64,000 nucleotides of DNA, from assembly GCA_049700315.1 (NCBI GenBank), contig JBNAVN010000005.1:1-64000 (forward strand), read 5' to 3'. The notes under the pieces were generated by a model, which made no database searches, was not told the DNA's origin, and saw only the letters and a list, made by a program, of their open reading frames with translations. This DNA is from JAOAFX01 sp049700315 (GTDB lineage Bacteria > Hydrothermota > Tepidihabitantia > SM23-42 > JAOAFX01). This document shows, piece after piece, positions 17,311 through 25,370 of the stretch; within the stretch, counting starts at the first letter, position 1; the number at the start of each line of letters is the position of its first letter. Position numbers and translations under genes: made by a program.

Positions 17311-17896
17311 TTGTTATCTACCAAATTCACCCCAGATAGAACATCTTTACAAAGTAATCAGTGATGTTACTACAGATATTGTTGAAATAAAAGACTCTTC
17401 AACTATCGGGGTTCAGGAAGATGTGAGACTATATAATGCTATTATCATATCCGGTTCACAAAGGAAACTTGCGGAGATTGGTACATTTGAACTTTATTCC
17501 AATCTTGCTGAATTGATAAAACACTGCGAAAAACCAATATTGGGCATTTGTTTCGGACATCAGTTGATTTCAATGGCATTCTATGAAGATGTTGTTTCAA
17601 TGGGAAACAGGATAGAAGGCTATTATATGGTTAAAAAGGTAAATCATGATGATCTTTTTGATGGATTGGCTGAAAAATTTCTCGTAATGGAATCACACGA
17701 AGAAATGGTGGTCAATGTACCTTATGAATTCATAAAACTTGCCGAATCTCCAAATTGTCCGATTGAGGCGATAAAACACAGGATTCTGCCGATCTATGGG
17801 GTGCAATTTCATCCTGAAAGATTTGACGACAAACATCCGGCAGGTGTTATAATTCTTGAAAATTTCTTCAGGATCGCAAGTTTTTATATAAAATAG
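17291..17896 (+). CDS. Class I glutamine amidotransferase-like protein
   Basis: 201 residues. The nucleophile elbow GICFGHQLIS places the catalytic cysteine at C87. The histidine/glutamate pair lies in GVQFHPER near residue 175, and HEEMV in between matches GuaA/GATase1-type folds. It is a stand-alone amidotransferase domain, not fused to a synthetase. Similar free-standing proteins act with a separate acceptor enzyme or as gamma-glutamyl hydrolases; neither partner is recognisable here. The start ATG overlaps the end of ispG by 20 bases. The family is sure, the substrate is unknown. Confidence 0.88.
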   Translation: MRTLIIDCYLPNSPQIEHLYKVISDVTTDIVEIKDSSTIGVQEDVRLYNAIIISGSQRKLAEIGTFELYSNLAELIKHCEKPILGICFGHQLISMAFYEDVVSMGNRIEGYYMVKKVNHDDLFDGLAEKFLVMESHEEMVVNVPYEFIKLAESPNCPIEAIKHRILPIYGVQFHPERFDDKHPAGVIILENFFRIASFYIK

Positions 17897-17949
17897 ATTT
17901 GTTTGAACAGTTTGTCACGAGGTTTAAGGAGTAAAAAAGGAGAAAATGA

Positions 17950-19170
17950 ATGAAGAAAGAAATTGATTTTTATATGAAGAAAAATGGTGCGAATGCAATC
18001 GTCGCAATGGGCAGTGTACATAATGATTCAATTATGTATTATCTCTTAAATGGTGTTAATATAACTGCCTGTTATGTCAAAAAATATAAACAGCCTGCGC
18101 GTATAATTCATTCGGCAATTGAACGCGAAGAGGCAATGAAGACTAAGTTGAAGAGGATTGGATGGGAGAAATTCGGAATCAATGAAATCTATAGTAAATA
18201 CAGAGATCGTATAAAGGCGAATGCAATCTTGCTTGATGCAGTCCTGAGGAATTTCAAGATAAAAGGCAGGATCGCATTCTATGGCAATGCATCTTTTGCA
18301 TATGGTTATAATCTTCTCAAGCAATTAAAAAGGATCAATAACAAGATAGAAATCCTTTATGAACCAGAAAGAAGCCTTATTACAGAATTACGAATGACAA
18401 AGGATGAACAGGAGATAAAGAGAATAAAAAAAGTTAGAAATGGAGTGATCAGAGCGTTTGACAAGACCATTGATTGGGTACGGAAGATGAAAGTTAAGGA
18501 TGGGTTTATTTACAAAGAGAAGAATCGCAAACTATTGATTAGAGATTTAAAAAGACATATTTCTGATGAATTATTCAAAGATGGGTTTGTCAACTCAAGT
18601 GGTTTGATTATTTCTCAGGCAAGGGACGCAGGTGTTCCTCATAATTCTGGTAAAGATGCCGAGCCGGTAAAAACAGGTAAAACGGTTGTTTTTGATATAT
18701 TCCCCCAGGAAATTGGTGGTGGTTACTATTTTGATTTTACAAGGACAGTCTGTTTTGGTTTTGCACCTGACAATATCAAAAGAGAATATGAACAGGTAAA
18801 GCAGGCCCAGAATATTGCCTTTGATAATCTGCGCATTGGTAGAAGGACAAGGGATGTTGAAAAGGCAGTTTGCCAGTATTTTGAAAAAAATGGACATCCA
18901 ACATTTCTTAGTTATCCTGGTGTTCAGAAAGGATATTGTCATTCTTTAGGACATGGTCTGGGTCTAAATGTCCATGAAAACCCGGGGTTTGGATTGCTGA
19001 AAACAAATCTGGATCGTCTGGAAAAAGGTATGGTCTTCACAATTGAGCCCGGTTTATATTATCCGGAAAAAGCGTATGGAATAAGGCTTGAGGATGTTAT
19101 CTATCTTGATCAGAAAGCAAGGGTGGTCAATCTTACGAATTACCCGAGAAAACTTGTGGTTGAAATGTGA
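17950..19170 (+). CDS. M24 family metallopeptidase (Xaa-Pro aminopeptidase-like)
   Basis: 406 residues. The N-terminal ~160 residues form a creatinase-like domain and the rest the pita-bread catalytic domain. Metal ligands are visible in order: the aspartates of VFDIFPQE and FDFTRTVCFG, the histidine in HSLGHGLGLNVHE, the glutamate in FTIEPGLYY, and the last glutamate in IRLEDVIYL. This fits aminopeptidase P or prolidase, cytoplasmic enzymes that cut next to proline. Shine-Dalgarno-like AAAAGGAG precedes the ATG. It may be read from the murA promoter, with a 53-bp gap after the amidotransferase gene. The exact peptide specificity cannot be read from sequence. Confidence 0.92.
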   Translation: MKKEIDFYMKKNGANAIVAMGSVHNDSIMYYLLNGVNITACYVKKYKQPARIIHSAIEREEAMKTKLKRIGWEKFGINEIYSKYRDRIKANAILLDAVLRNFKIKGRIAFYGNASFAYGYNLLKQLKRINNKIEILYEPERSLITELRMTKDEQEIKRIKKVRNGVIRAFDKTIDWVRKMKVKDGFIYKEKNRKLLIRDLKRHISDELFKDGFVNSSGLIISQARDAGVPHNSGKDAEPVKTGKTVVFDIFPQEIGGGYYFDFTRTVCFGFAPDNIKREYEQVKQAQNIAFDNLRIGRRTRDVEKAVCQYFEKNGHPTFLSYPGVQKGYCHSLGHGLGLNVHENPGFGLLKTNLDRLEKGMVFTIEPGLYYPEKAYGIRLEDVIYLDQKARVVNLTNYPRKLVVEM

Positions 19171-19184
19171 GGTGTACTTAAGTA

Positions 19185-19212
19185 TTGACTTTTGCCATTT
19201 TTTGAATATAAT
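19185..19212 (+). promoter_or_regulatory. Orphan promoter with no downstream protein gene on the same strand
   Basis: TTGACT (19185-19190), 16 bp, TATAAT (19207-19212). This is the same consensus and spacing used throughout the window, but the next plus-strand feature is only a terminator. Confidence 0.7.
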
Positions 19213-19218
19213 AAACCA

Positions 19219-19300
19219 TTAAACTATTTAGGGTGTCTAATAAATAGATCATCTTTCCCCTCCCGGTCGTGGCCCTCGGGCCGCGGCCGGAGGGGATTTT
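19219..19300 (+). ncRNA. Candidate small RNA (about 80 nt)
   Basis: Lies between an orphan promoter and a strong GC-rich terminator, in a gap between convergent genes. A 7-bp hairpin CTATTTA/TAAATAG (19224-19230 with 19241-19247) has a 10-base loop GGGTGTCTAA, followed by the single-stranded linker ATCATCTTT and then the terminator hairpin. No ATG or usable open frame is present. Predicted from architecture only; the 5' end is inferred from the -10 box. Confidence 0.5.
19257..19300 (+). terminator. Strong intrinsic terminator
   Basis: CCCCTCC...GGCCC (from 19257) pairs with GGGCC...GGAGGGG (to 19295), with G-U pairs and a single bulge, closed by a short loop. The run ATTTTATGTTTTT follows on the plus strand. 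Confidence 0.8.
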
Positions 19301-19306
19301 ATGTTT

Positions 19307-20041
19307 TTAGAGGAATTTTAGCGCATTCAAAGCCATGCCATTGAGGTGGTAAAACACATAAGATTCAAATACTTTTTTTAATAATGGACACACTTCAGGA
19401 GTGATGTCAAAGGGATATAGGTTCTTTTTTGCATTCTTAATAGCCTCAATTGCCTCTTTTCCCAGTTTGATCACTGATTCATCAAAATGTGTATCGCACA
19501 CAAGCCCGCCTGCTGAAATGCTGAAATTGAATACTGGATTGTCATAGACCGGTTTATGACAACGTACACAATCCAGTGTATGAGGGTCAAGCCCTGCAAA
19601 CTTCAGCGTTCTAAAAAGCATTATCAGTGTCCATAATCTTGTGATTTCATCATTTATCTTAGAGATCTTCTGGAAAAATGATAAGGTTAGATTGTAAAGT
19701 GCTGGATTTGGTTCTTCAAATACCTGAATTCTGTCAATAAACTCACAGATTGTCTCACAGGCAGTGACCTTAACAGTAGATTGCCTGATATCCGAAAAAT
19801 CATCAATAATCAGTGCATCAGAAAGGGTATAGACATCCTTGAATTCTCTTCTATAAAAGATTATTTCAGAATGATTAAAAGGCTCAAGGGTGCCACACAG
19901 TTTGCTTCTGGGTCTGCGTGCACCTTTGGCAAGGAGATTCAATTTGCCAAAGTCTTTACTCAAAACCGAGCAGAAAAGGCTTGATTCTTTGAATGGAAAT
20001 GTACGCAGGATAATGCCTCTGGTTTTCTGGATATCAGGCAT
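19307..20041 (-). CDS. recO: DNA repair protein RecO
   Basis: 244 residues. RecO anneals single strands and loads RecA with RecR at gaps. The N-terminal OB domain reads TRGIILRTFPFKESSLFCSV and KLNLLAKGARRPRSK, as in RecO. The C-terminal helical part carries zinc-ligand-like cysteines in CVRCHKPV and GGLVCDTHF. It is the last gene of the minus-strand operon that starts with the HDIG protein and continues through glyQ, glyS and aspS. It lies 20 bp downstream of aspS and converges with the plus-strand sRNA/terminator unit. Confidence 0.93.
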   Translation of the reverse strand: MPDIQKTRGIILRTFPFKESSLFCSVLSKDFGKLNLLAKGARRPRSKLCGTLEPFNHSEIIFYRREFKDVYTLSDALIIDDFSDIRQSTVKVTACETICEFIDRIQVFEEPNPALYNLTLSFFQKISKINDEITRLWTLIMLFRTLKFAGLDPHTLDCVRCHKPVYDNPVFNFSISAGGLVCDTHFDESVIKLGKEAIEAIKNAKKNLYPFDITPEVCPLLKKVFESYVFYHLNGMALNALKFL

Positions 20042-20061
20042 TTCAAATCAAATCGTCTTAT

Positions 20062-21786
20062 TTACTCTTCAATTCTTAGATGTAGTTCTTTCAATTGCTC
20101 TGGCTCAACAACATCAGGAATATTTTCAAGTAAGCCCTGTGCCTGGGTTGTCTTGGGAAATGCTATGACGTCCCTGATTGATTTTACACCGGTAAGGAGC
20201 ATTACTATTCTTTCAATGCCCGGAGCAATACCACCATGGGGTGGTGCACCATAATCAAGTGCCTCAAGTAAAAGTCCAAATTTTTTTCCTGCAGTCTCCT
20301 TATCCACCCCTAATATTTCAAATATCTTTTCCTGCAGTTGTCGGTTATTATTTCTGATACTGCCTGAGGCAAGTTCATTGCCATTCAGCACAAGGTCATA
20401 CTGTCTGCCCCTTACTTTTAGCGGGTCTGAATCAAGATATTCCAGATCTTCTGGTTTTGGCTGGGTAAATGGGTGATGGCAGGGACTAAATCTGCCTGTT
20501 TTTTCATCTATTTCAAACAGGGGAAAATCATAGACCCATAGAAAATGGAAATTCGTGCCTCGCAAATTGAGCTCATCAGCAATGCGGTTCCTCAATGAAC
20601 CAAGAAAAGAGAGTATTTTTCTGTCTCCTGCAGCTGTTATCAATAGGGCACCATCTTTGAGTCCAATCTGGTTTGTGATCTCTTCATTGAGATATTTAGC
20701 AATGCTTCCGCTCAGGTTTGCCTCTTTCCTTACCCAGTATATTCCGCCTAATCCTGCATTTTTTGCGTCTTCATTATACTCATCAAGCAATTTTCGTGAA
20801 ATTGCCTTCCCATTTGGGACTATTATTCCGCTTATCTTTTCTTTATCAAAAAACGGGGGAAACTGCAATTTGCTAAAATTTTGCTTTAAGTCAATAATTT
20901 CCAAACCAAAACTCATATCCGGCTTGTCTGTGCCATATTTGTTCATTACCTGTTCAAATGTAAATCTTGGAAAAGGTATTTTTAGTTCCTTGTTGAGCAC
21001 TTTTTTGAAAATATACTTAAACATTCCTTCAATCAATTGATAAATGTCTTCTTCATTTACAAATGACATCTCAAGGTCTAACTGTGTGAATTCTGGCTGT
21101 CTATCATGTCTTGGGTCTTCGTCCCGCATACATCTTGCGATCTGATAGTATCTTTCAAATCCTGCAACCATAAGAAGTTGCTTGTACATCTGAGGAGATT
21201 GCGCAAGTGCATAAAACTTGCCAGGATACAATCGTGAAGGAACAAGATAATCCCTTGCACCCTCAGGCATACTCCTGGTAAGAATTGGTGTTTCAATTTC
21301 AATAAAACCGTTGGTGTTGAGATATTCACGGATTGCAGTTACTATGTAATGTCTGAAAATAATTATTTTTTGCATTGAGAGTCGTCTTAGATCAAGATAG
21401 CGATATTTCAAACGCAATTCTTCACTTGCCTTGAGTTCTTCTTCAACAACAAATGGTGGTGTCTTTGACCGGGCAAGCACAGTTAACTGTCTGACATCAA
21501 GTTCAATCTCACCTGCTGGAACATCTTTGTTTTTTTGATTTTCAGGTCGTTCACGAACAAATCCATTCACCATTATGCAATCCTGAAGATTTAATTTGTT
21601 TGCCTCAGGAATCTTTTTTGGGTCTAATACAAGCTGTAGTATTCCGGTGCGGTCTTTGAGGTCAATAAAGACAAGGCCACCCAGATTTCTAATCTTGAAT
21701 ACCCAACCGGCAATCTGAAGTTCCTTGCTTGCATAGGATTTATCAATCTGGGCATTGAAAATCTGTTTAATTGGACCCCCTGACAC
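20062..21786 (-). CDS. aspS: Aspartyl-tRNA synthetase
   Basis: 574 residues, bacterial type with the anticodon OB fold, class II core and GAD insertion. The OB fold has GWVFKIRNLGGLVFID. Class II motif 2 is the region with FERYYQIARCMRDED, and motif 3 is GGIAPGIERIVMLL. The flipping-loop/ATP region SMPEGARDYLVPSR and QSPQMYKQLLM are AspRS-specific. Leu35 in RNLGG corresponds to a position that is Leu in discriminating enzymes such as E. coli and His in many non-discriminating ones, so tRNA-Asp specificity is suggested but not certain. It follows glyS by 17 bp in the same operon. The GTG start is the only one in a good position. Confidence 0.98.
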   Translation of the reverse strand: MSGGPIKQIFNAQIDKSYASKELQIAGWVFKIRNLGGLVFIDLKDRTGILQLVLDPKKIPEANKLNLQDCIMVNGFVRERPENQKNKDVPAGEIELDVRQLTVLARSKTPPFVVEEELKASEELRLKYRYLDLRRLSMQKIIIFRHYIVTAIREYLNTNGFIEIETPILTRSMPEGARDYLVPSRLYPGKFYALAQSPQMYKQLLMVAGFERYYQIARCMRDEDPRHDRQPEFTQLDLEMSFVNEEDIYQLIEGMFKYIFKKVLNKELKIPFPRFTFEQVMNKYGTDKPDMSFGLEIIDLKQNFSKLQFPPFFDKEKISGIIVPNGKAISRKLLDEYNEDAKNAGLGGIYWVRKEANLSGSIAKYLNEEITNQIGLKDGALLITAAGDRKILSFLGSLRNRIADELNLRGTNFHFLWVYDFPLFEIDEKTGRFSPCHHPFTQPKPEDLEYLDSDPLKVRGRQYDLVLNGNELASGSIRNNNRQLQEKIFEILGVDKETAGKKFGLLLEALDYGAPPHGGIAPGIERIVMLLTGVKSIRDVIAFPKTTQAQGLLENIPDVVEPEQLKELHLRIEE

Positions 21787-21803
21787 CGTATGCTTTATTA
21801 TAG

Positions 21804-23873
21804 TTATTGTTTTTCATTGTCTGTTTCTTTTTCACCTTCTATAACAATTTTTGACAAATTGGCAAATTTCAAAAACAACTGATGAATATAATTAACAAGT
21901 GAAAGACGATTTTTCTGTAGTTTTTTGTCATCACACATTACCAGAACTTCATCAAAAAATTTATCAATGTCTTTGCGTAGTCCTAACAAGAGTTTCATTA
22001 TTTCCGTATATTTCTTCTCCGGAAACAAAGGTTCCATTCTTTCTTCGGTCTCTTTACCTCTCTGATAAAGATTCTTTTCTGCAGGCTCCCTGAACAGGGA
22101 GATATCAATTGAATTGTGGTTTTCAATATTTCTCAGAATATTACGCACTCTTTCCTGACCAATAACCAACTGCAAGAATTCCTGTTTGTCTCTGAAAGCT
22201 TTTAATGCTTCGCACCGGAGTTTTGCATCATAAATATTGAAATCCGTATTATGGGTAACTGCATTGACTTCATCGTATCGGTATCCAGAGTCAACAAGAT
22301 ATCGGGCAAATCTTTCTTTGAGAAAATCTTTGATCGGATTTTCACTTATATTGCTCTTGTAAAGTTTAATATGATTCTGGATGATGGGTAACAGTGCAAT
22401 ATCAAAATTCTGGGCATCTGCAATATTGAAGAGGGCATAGGCATTTCTTCTTACGCCAAAAGGATCATATGAACCGCTTGGTTTTTGTCCGGAAATAAAT
22501 GCACCGAGTATGTTATCTATCTTATCAACCATTGAAAGCACTGCACCTTCTCTGGTTTGTGGTTGGCTGTCTCCGCTGAACCCTGGAAGATAGTGTTCTT
22601 TTATTGCGATTGCTACTCTTTCATCTTCACCTGCTGATTTTGCATAATAATATCCCATTATGCCCTGCAGCGAGGTGAATTCCTTTTCCCTTATCATATT
22701 GGAAAGCAAATCTGCCTTGCACAGCGCAGCTGACCTTTTCAAAATTTCAATATCTATGTCTTTCACGCCTTCAAAATTTTTCATAGATTTGACCAGTCGC
22801 ATTGACTTATCATAGACTGTGCCCAGCCCTTCTAACCAGACCATATCTTTAGTCGCTTCCTGCATTTTTGCAATGCCCATTTTCAAATCGTTCTGATAAT
22901 AAAACAGCGCATCCTGTAACCGGGCTTTCAAAACCCGTGCATACCCAGCGGCCACATTTTCTGCAGCCTTTCTTCTACCATTGAAAACACCGATAAATCT
23001 GTTTGTTCCTTTAACCCAGACAAGATTACCCAGCGACTTTAATGTAGTCTTTAATATCTCTTCGGGGAGTTTCAAAAATTCTGAATCAAATTCTGCACTT
23101 GCAACATCAGGATATTCTATTGTGGAGTTTATTTCTTCAAGCATATTATCATCATATACAGGTTCACCCTTGAGTTCTCTTGCTGCTTCATTGATACGGT
23201 TTTTTATTATCTTTCTACGTTCATTAGGATCAACCACCACTCCACCATGTCTTAAATGGTTCATATATTCCCTTGGTTTTTCCATGCGAATTGGCTCAAA
23301 AGAAAAATGGAAATTGGGCATACTATATCTTTCTGCCTCAAGCCCGGCATATTTGAATCTCAAGGGTTTTCTATCAAGCAATCCCACAATCCATCTAATT
23401 GGTCTTGGAAATCTTATCTTTTCTTCATTCCAGATCATTGTTTTGGGAAATTCCAGACTGGCAATTATCTTGGGAATTTCATAATAAAGAATGTCTTCGG
23501 TGTCCTTGGCAGGGACCTGTTTTACAGCACTGATATACTCACCTTTCTGGGTTTTGACAGTTTTTACCTCACTCAATTTCAAATTATGGGCATTTAAGAA
23601 TCCTTCAAGCATCTTGGTTGGTTTCCCATTTTCATCATAAGCAAATTTCTTTGGCGGACCCTGGACTTCTACTGCCTGAGCTTTTTGTTTACGAGCGACC
23701 CCCAAGACCAATACGCCAATTCTTCGGCTCGTATATATCTTTCTTATGGTTCTATAAAATATCCGTTCTCTTCTAAACAGTGCTTCAACCATTTCAGTCA
23801 AATCGGTTGCAGCCTTCACAAGAAAACCAGGCGGAAACTCTTCAAATCCTATTTCTAACAAAAAATCAATCAT
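21804..23873 (-). CDS. glyS: Glycyl-tRNA synthetase beta subunit
   Basis: 689 residues, standard for the bacterial beta chain of the alpha2beta2 enzyme. It starts with DFLLEIGFEEFPPGFL, the typical beginning of GlyS, and contains ARVLKARLQDALFYYQND and ADLLSNMIREKEFTSLQGIMG, both conserved in the beta chain HD-like region. The C-terminus is the DALR-like anticodon-binding domain with FFDEVLVMCDDKKLQKNRL. The start overlaps the glyQ stop by 8 bases, which supports coupled synthesis of the two subunits. A bacterial GlyQS pair rather than the single-chain eukaryal/archaeal type is thus encoded. Confidence 0.98.
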   Translation of the reverse strand: MIDFLLEIGFEEFPPGFLVKAATDLTEMVEALFRRERIFYRTIRKIYTSRRIGVLVLGVARKQKAQAVEVQGPPKKFAYDENGKPTKMLEGFLNAHNLKLSEVKTVKTQKGEYISAVKQVPAKDTEDILYYEIPKIIASLEFPKTMIWNEEKIRFPRPIRWIVGLLDRKPLRFKYAGLEAERYSMPNFHFSFEPIRMEKPREYMNHLRHGGVVVDPNERRKIIKNRINEAARELKGEPVYDDNMLEEINSTIEYPDVASAEFDSEFLKLPEEILKTTLKSLGNLVWVKGTNRFIGVFNGRRKAAENVAAGYARVLKARLQDALFYYQNDLKMGIAKMQEATKDMVWLEGLGTVYDKSMRLVKSMKNFEGVKDIDIEILKRSAALCKADLLSNMIREKEFTSLQGIMGYYYAKSAGEDERVAIAIKEHYLPGFSGDSQPQTREGAVLSMVDKIDNILGAFISGQKPSGSYDPFGVRRNAYALFNIADAQNFDIALLPIIQNHIKLYKSNISENPIKDFLKERFARYLVDSGYRYDEVNAVTHNTDFNIYDAKLRCEALKAFRDKQEFLQLVIGQERVRNILRNIENHNSIDISLFREPAEKNLYQRGKETEERMEPLFPEKKYTEIMKLLLGLRKDIDKFFDEVLVMCDDKKLQKNRLSLVNYIHQLFLKFANLSKIVIEGEKETDNEKQ

Positions 23874-24732
23874 TCTTCTCCTGTTTCTTTAAAAACAGTC
23901 TTGCTGCTTCAGATGTGAGTGCCCTGACCCGGGCAATCATTTTTGCCCGTTCAGAAACACTTATTGAACCTCTTGCCTCAATCAGATTAAAAATATGTGA
24001 GCATTTTACTGAATAATCATATCCAGGATACACAAGTCCCTTGTCAAAAAGACTCTTTGCTTCGCTTTCAAATTCATTGAACAGCAACAGGAGCCTTTTC
24101 GGATCTGACTCTTCAAAATTGTATCGGGAAAATTCCTTTTCATTTTCTTTATATATATCACCCCAGGTCAGTTTTTCGTTCCATTTAATATCAAATATGG
24201 ATGAAACTTCCTGAATATTCATACAGATTCTTTCCAGCCCATAGGTGATTTCAACCGGTATGATATCCAGGTCAACACCACCTGCCTGCTGGAAATATGT
24301 GAATTGGGTTATTTCAAGACCGTCAAGCCAGACTTCCCAGCCAATTCCCCAGGCACCCAATGTCGGGCTTTCCCAGTCATCCTCAACAAATCTCACTTCG
24401 TGTTCTTTTAATTTAAATCCAAGTGCTTCAAGTGATTCAAGATATATCTGCTGGATATTATCAGGAGTTGGCTTCATAATCACCTGGAATTGATAGTATT
24501 GCTGGACGCGGTTTGGATTTTCCGCATATCTACCATCCCTTGGCCTTCTGCAGATTTCAACATATGCAACATTCCAGGGTTTTTTATCAAGAATTTTCAA
24601 AAATGTTGCAGGATTAAATGTTCCTGCACCTACTTCAGAATTATAAGGTTCAAAAATAAGACAGCCTTTTTCCTGCCAGTATTTTTTTAGACTGAGTATC
24701 AAATCTTCAAAGGTAGTTAACTTACGACTCAT
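23866..24732 (-). CDS. glyQ: Glycyl-tRNA synthetase alpha subunit
   Basis: 288 residues, the usual size. It holds the class II catalytic core that forms glycyl-adenylate. Diagnostic segments are LKKYWQEKGCLIFEPYNSEVGAG in two parts, YVEICRRPRDGRYAENPNR (motif 2 region), FVEDDWESPTLGAWGIGWEV and FTYFQQAGGVDLD with GLERICM (motif 3). It overlaps the HDIG gene upstream by four bases (ATGA type) and glyS downstream by 8 bases, so the operon is tightly coupled. Confidence 0.98.
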   Translation of the reverse strand: MSRKLTTFEDLILSLKKYWQEKGCLIFEPYNSEVGAGTFNPATFLKILDKKPWNVAYVEICRRPRDGRYAENPNRVQQYYQFQVIMKPTPDNIQQIYLESLEALGFKLKEHEVRFVEDDWESPTLGAWGIGWEVWLDGLEITQFTYFQQAGGVDLDIIPVEITYGLERICMNIQEVSSIFDIKWNEKLTWGDIYKENEKEFSRYNFEESDPKRLLLLFNEFESEAKSLFDKGLVYPGYDYSVKCSHIFNLIEARGSISVSERAKMIARVRALTSEAARLFLKKQEKND

Positions 24733-25274
24733 AGACCCAGGTCATTACTAATGCCTGTCATGCCCTTGAGGCAGAGTTCAATGAATTTTTCAAGTTCCAG
24801 TCCGAGGTTTTTACAGGCAAGAATCTGCTCCCGATTTGCGCCTGCAGCAAACCTTTTTTCCTTAAATCTTCTGAGGACAAAATCTGTATCAAGGGATGAG
24901 AGTTTTTTGTCTGGATGCATCAGTGCGGATGCGACAATCAATCCGGTCAAGGGGTCAGTTGCGAACAACGCCCAATCCAGTCGTGATTTCGGCGTAAAGT
25001 GCCCAGCATGCACTTTAATCGCATAGACAATCTCTGGTGCTATTCCCTGTTTTTCAAGCAATTCGCCCCCGATAATGCCGTGGTGCGCAGGGTCATTGAG
25101 TGTTTCTTCGTAGTCAATATCATGCAATAGTCCAGCCAAACCCCAGGTTTCCTCGTCCTCCCCAAAATGATGGGCAAGTTCTCGCAAACAGGCTTCAGCA
25201 GCCAGGCAGTGCTTTACTAAGTTCTTATTCTTTAGTTTTCCAGATATTAAGTTCAGGGCATCAGTCCTATTCAT
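24729..25274 (-). CDS. HDIG-domain putative phosphohydrolase
   Basis: About 181 residues from ATG 25274 (MNRTDALNLI). I chose this start because the -10 box GATAAT ends 9 bp upstream; an in-frame GTG at 25292 would lie inside the promoter. The HD motif is GLLHDIDYEET, preceded by KHCLAAEACLRELA and followed by HHGIIGGELL and YAIKVHAGHF, which supply the metal-binding histidines. HDIG proteins of this size are predicted metal-dependent phosphohydrolases of uncertain substrate. It heads the operon with glyQS, aspS and recO. Confidence 0.87.
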   Translation of the reverse strand: MNRTDALNLISGKLKNKNLVKHCLAAEACLRELAHHFGEDEETWGLAGLLHDIDYEETLNDPAHHGIIGGELLEKQGIAPEIVYAIKVHAGHFTPKSRLDWALFATDPLTGLIVASALMHPDKKLSSLDTDFVLRRFKEKRFAAGANREQILACKNLGLELEKFIELCLKGMTGISNDLGL

Positions 25275-25283
25275 AAGTACAAT

Positions 25284-25311
25284 ATTATCCACATTTTTGA
25301 AAAAAAGTCAA
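25284..25311 (-). promoter_or_regulatory. Leaderless-type promoter of the HDIG-glyQS-aspS-recO operon
   Basis: Minus strand TTGACT (25311-25306), 16 bp, GATAAT (25289-25284), then 9 bp to ATG at 25274. Confidence 0.72.
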
Positions 25312-25330
25312 GAGAAAAGATTCATCGGAT

Positions 25331-25363
25331 AACTACTACCCACCAATTACTACCTACTGCTTC
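25331..25363. repeat. Low-complexity ACTACC-type repeats at a gene 3' end
   Basis: Imperfect repeats of ACTACC / ATTACTACC just beyond the stop of the minus-strand secreted-protein gene. They resemble in character the patch at 5726-5817, which also lies at the 3' end of a minus-strand gene. Confidence 0.45.
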
Positions 25364-25370
25364 TATTTCT

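Noticed and set aside
25285..25293. A perfect DnaA box (TTATCCACA)
   Set aside because: It is single, overlaps the promoter of the HDIG operon, and no second box was seen nearby, so it is not evidence of an origin.
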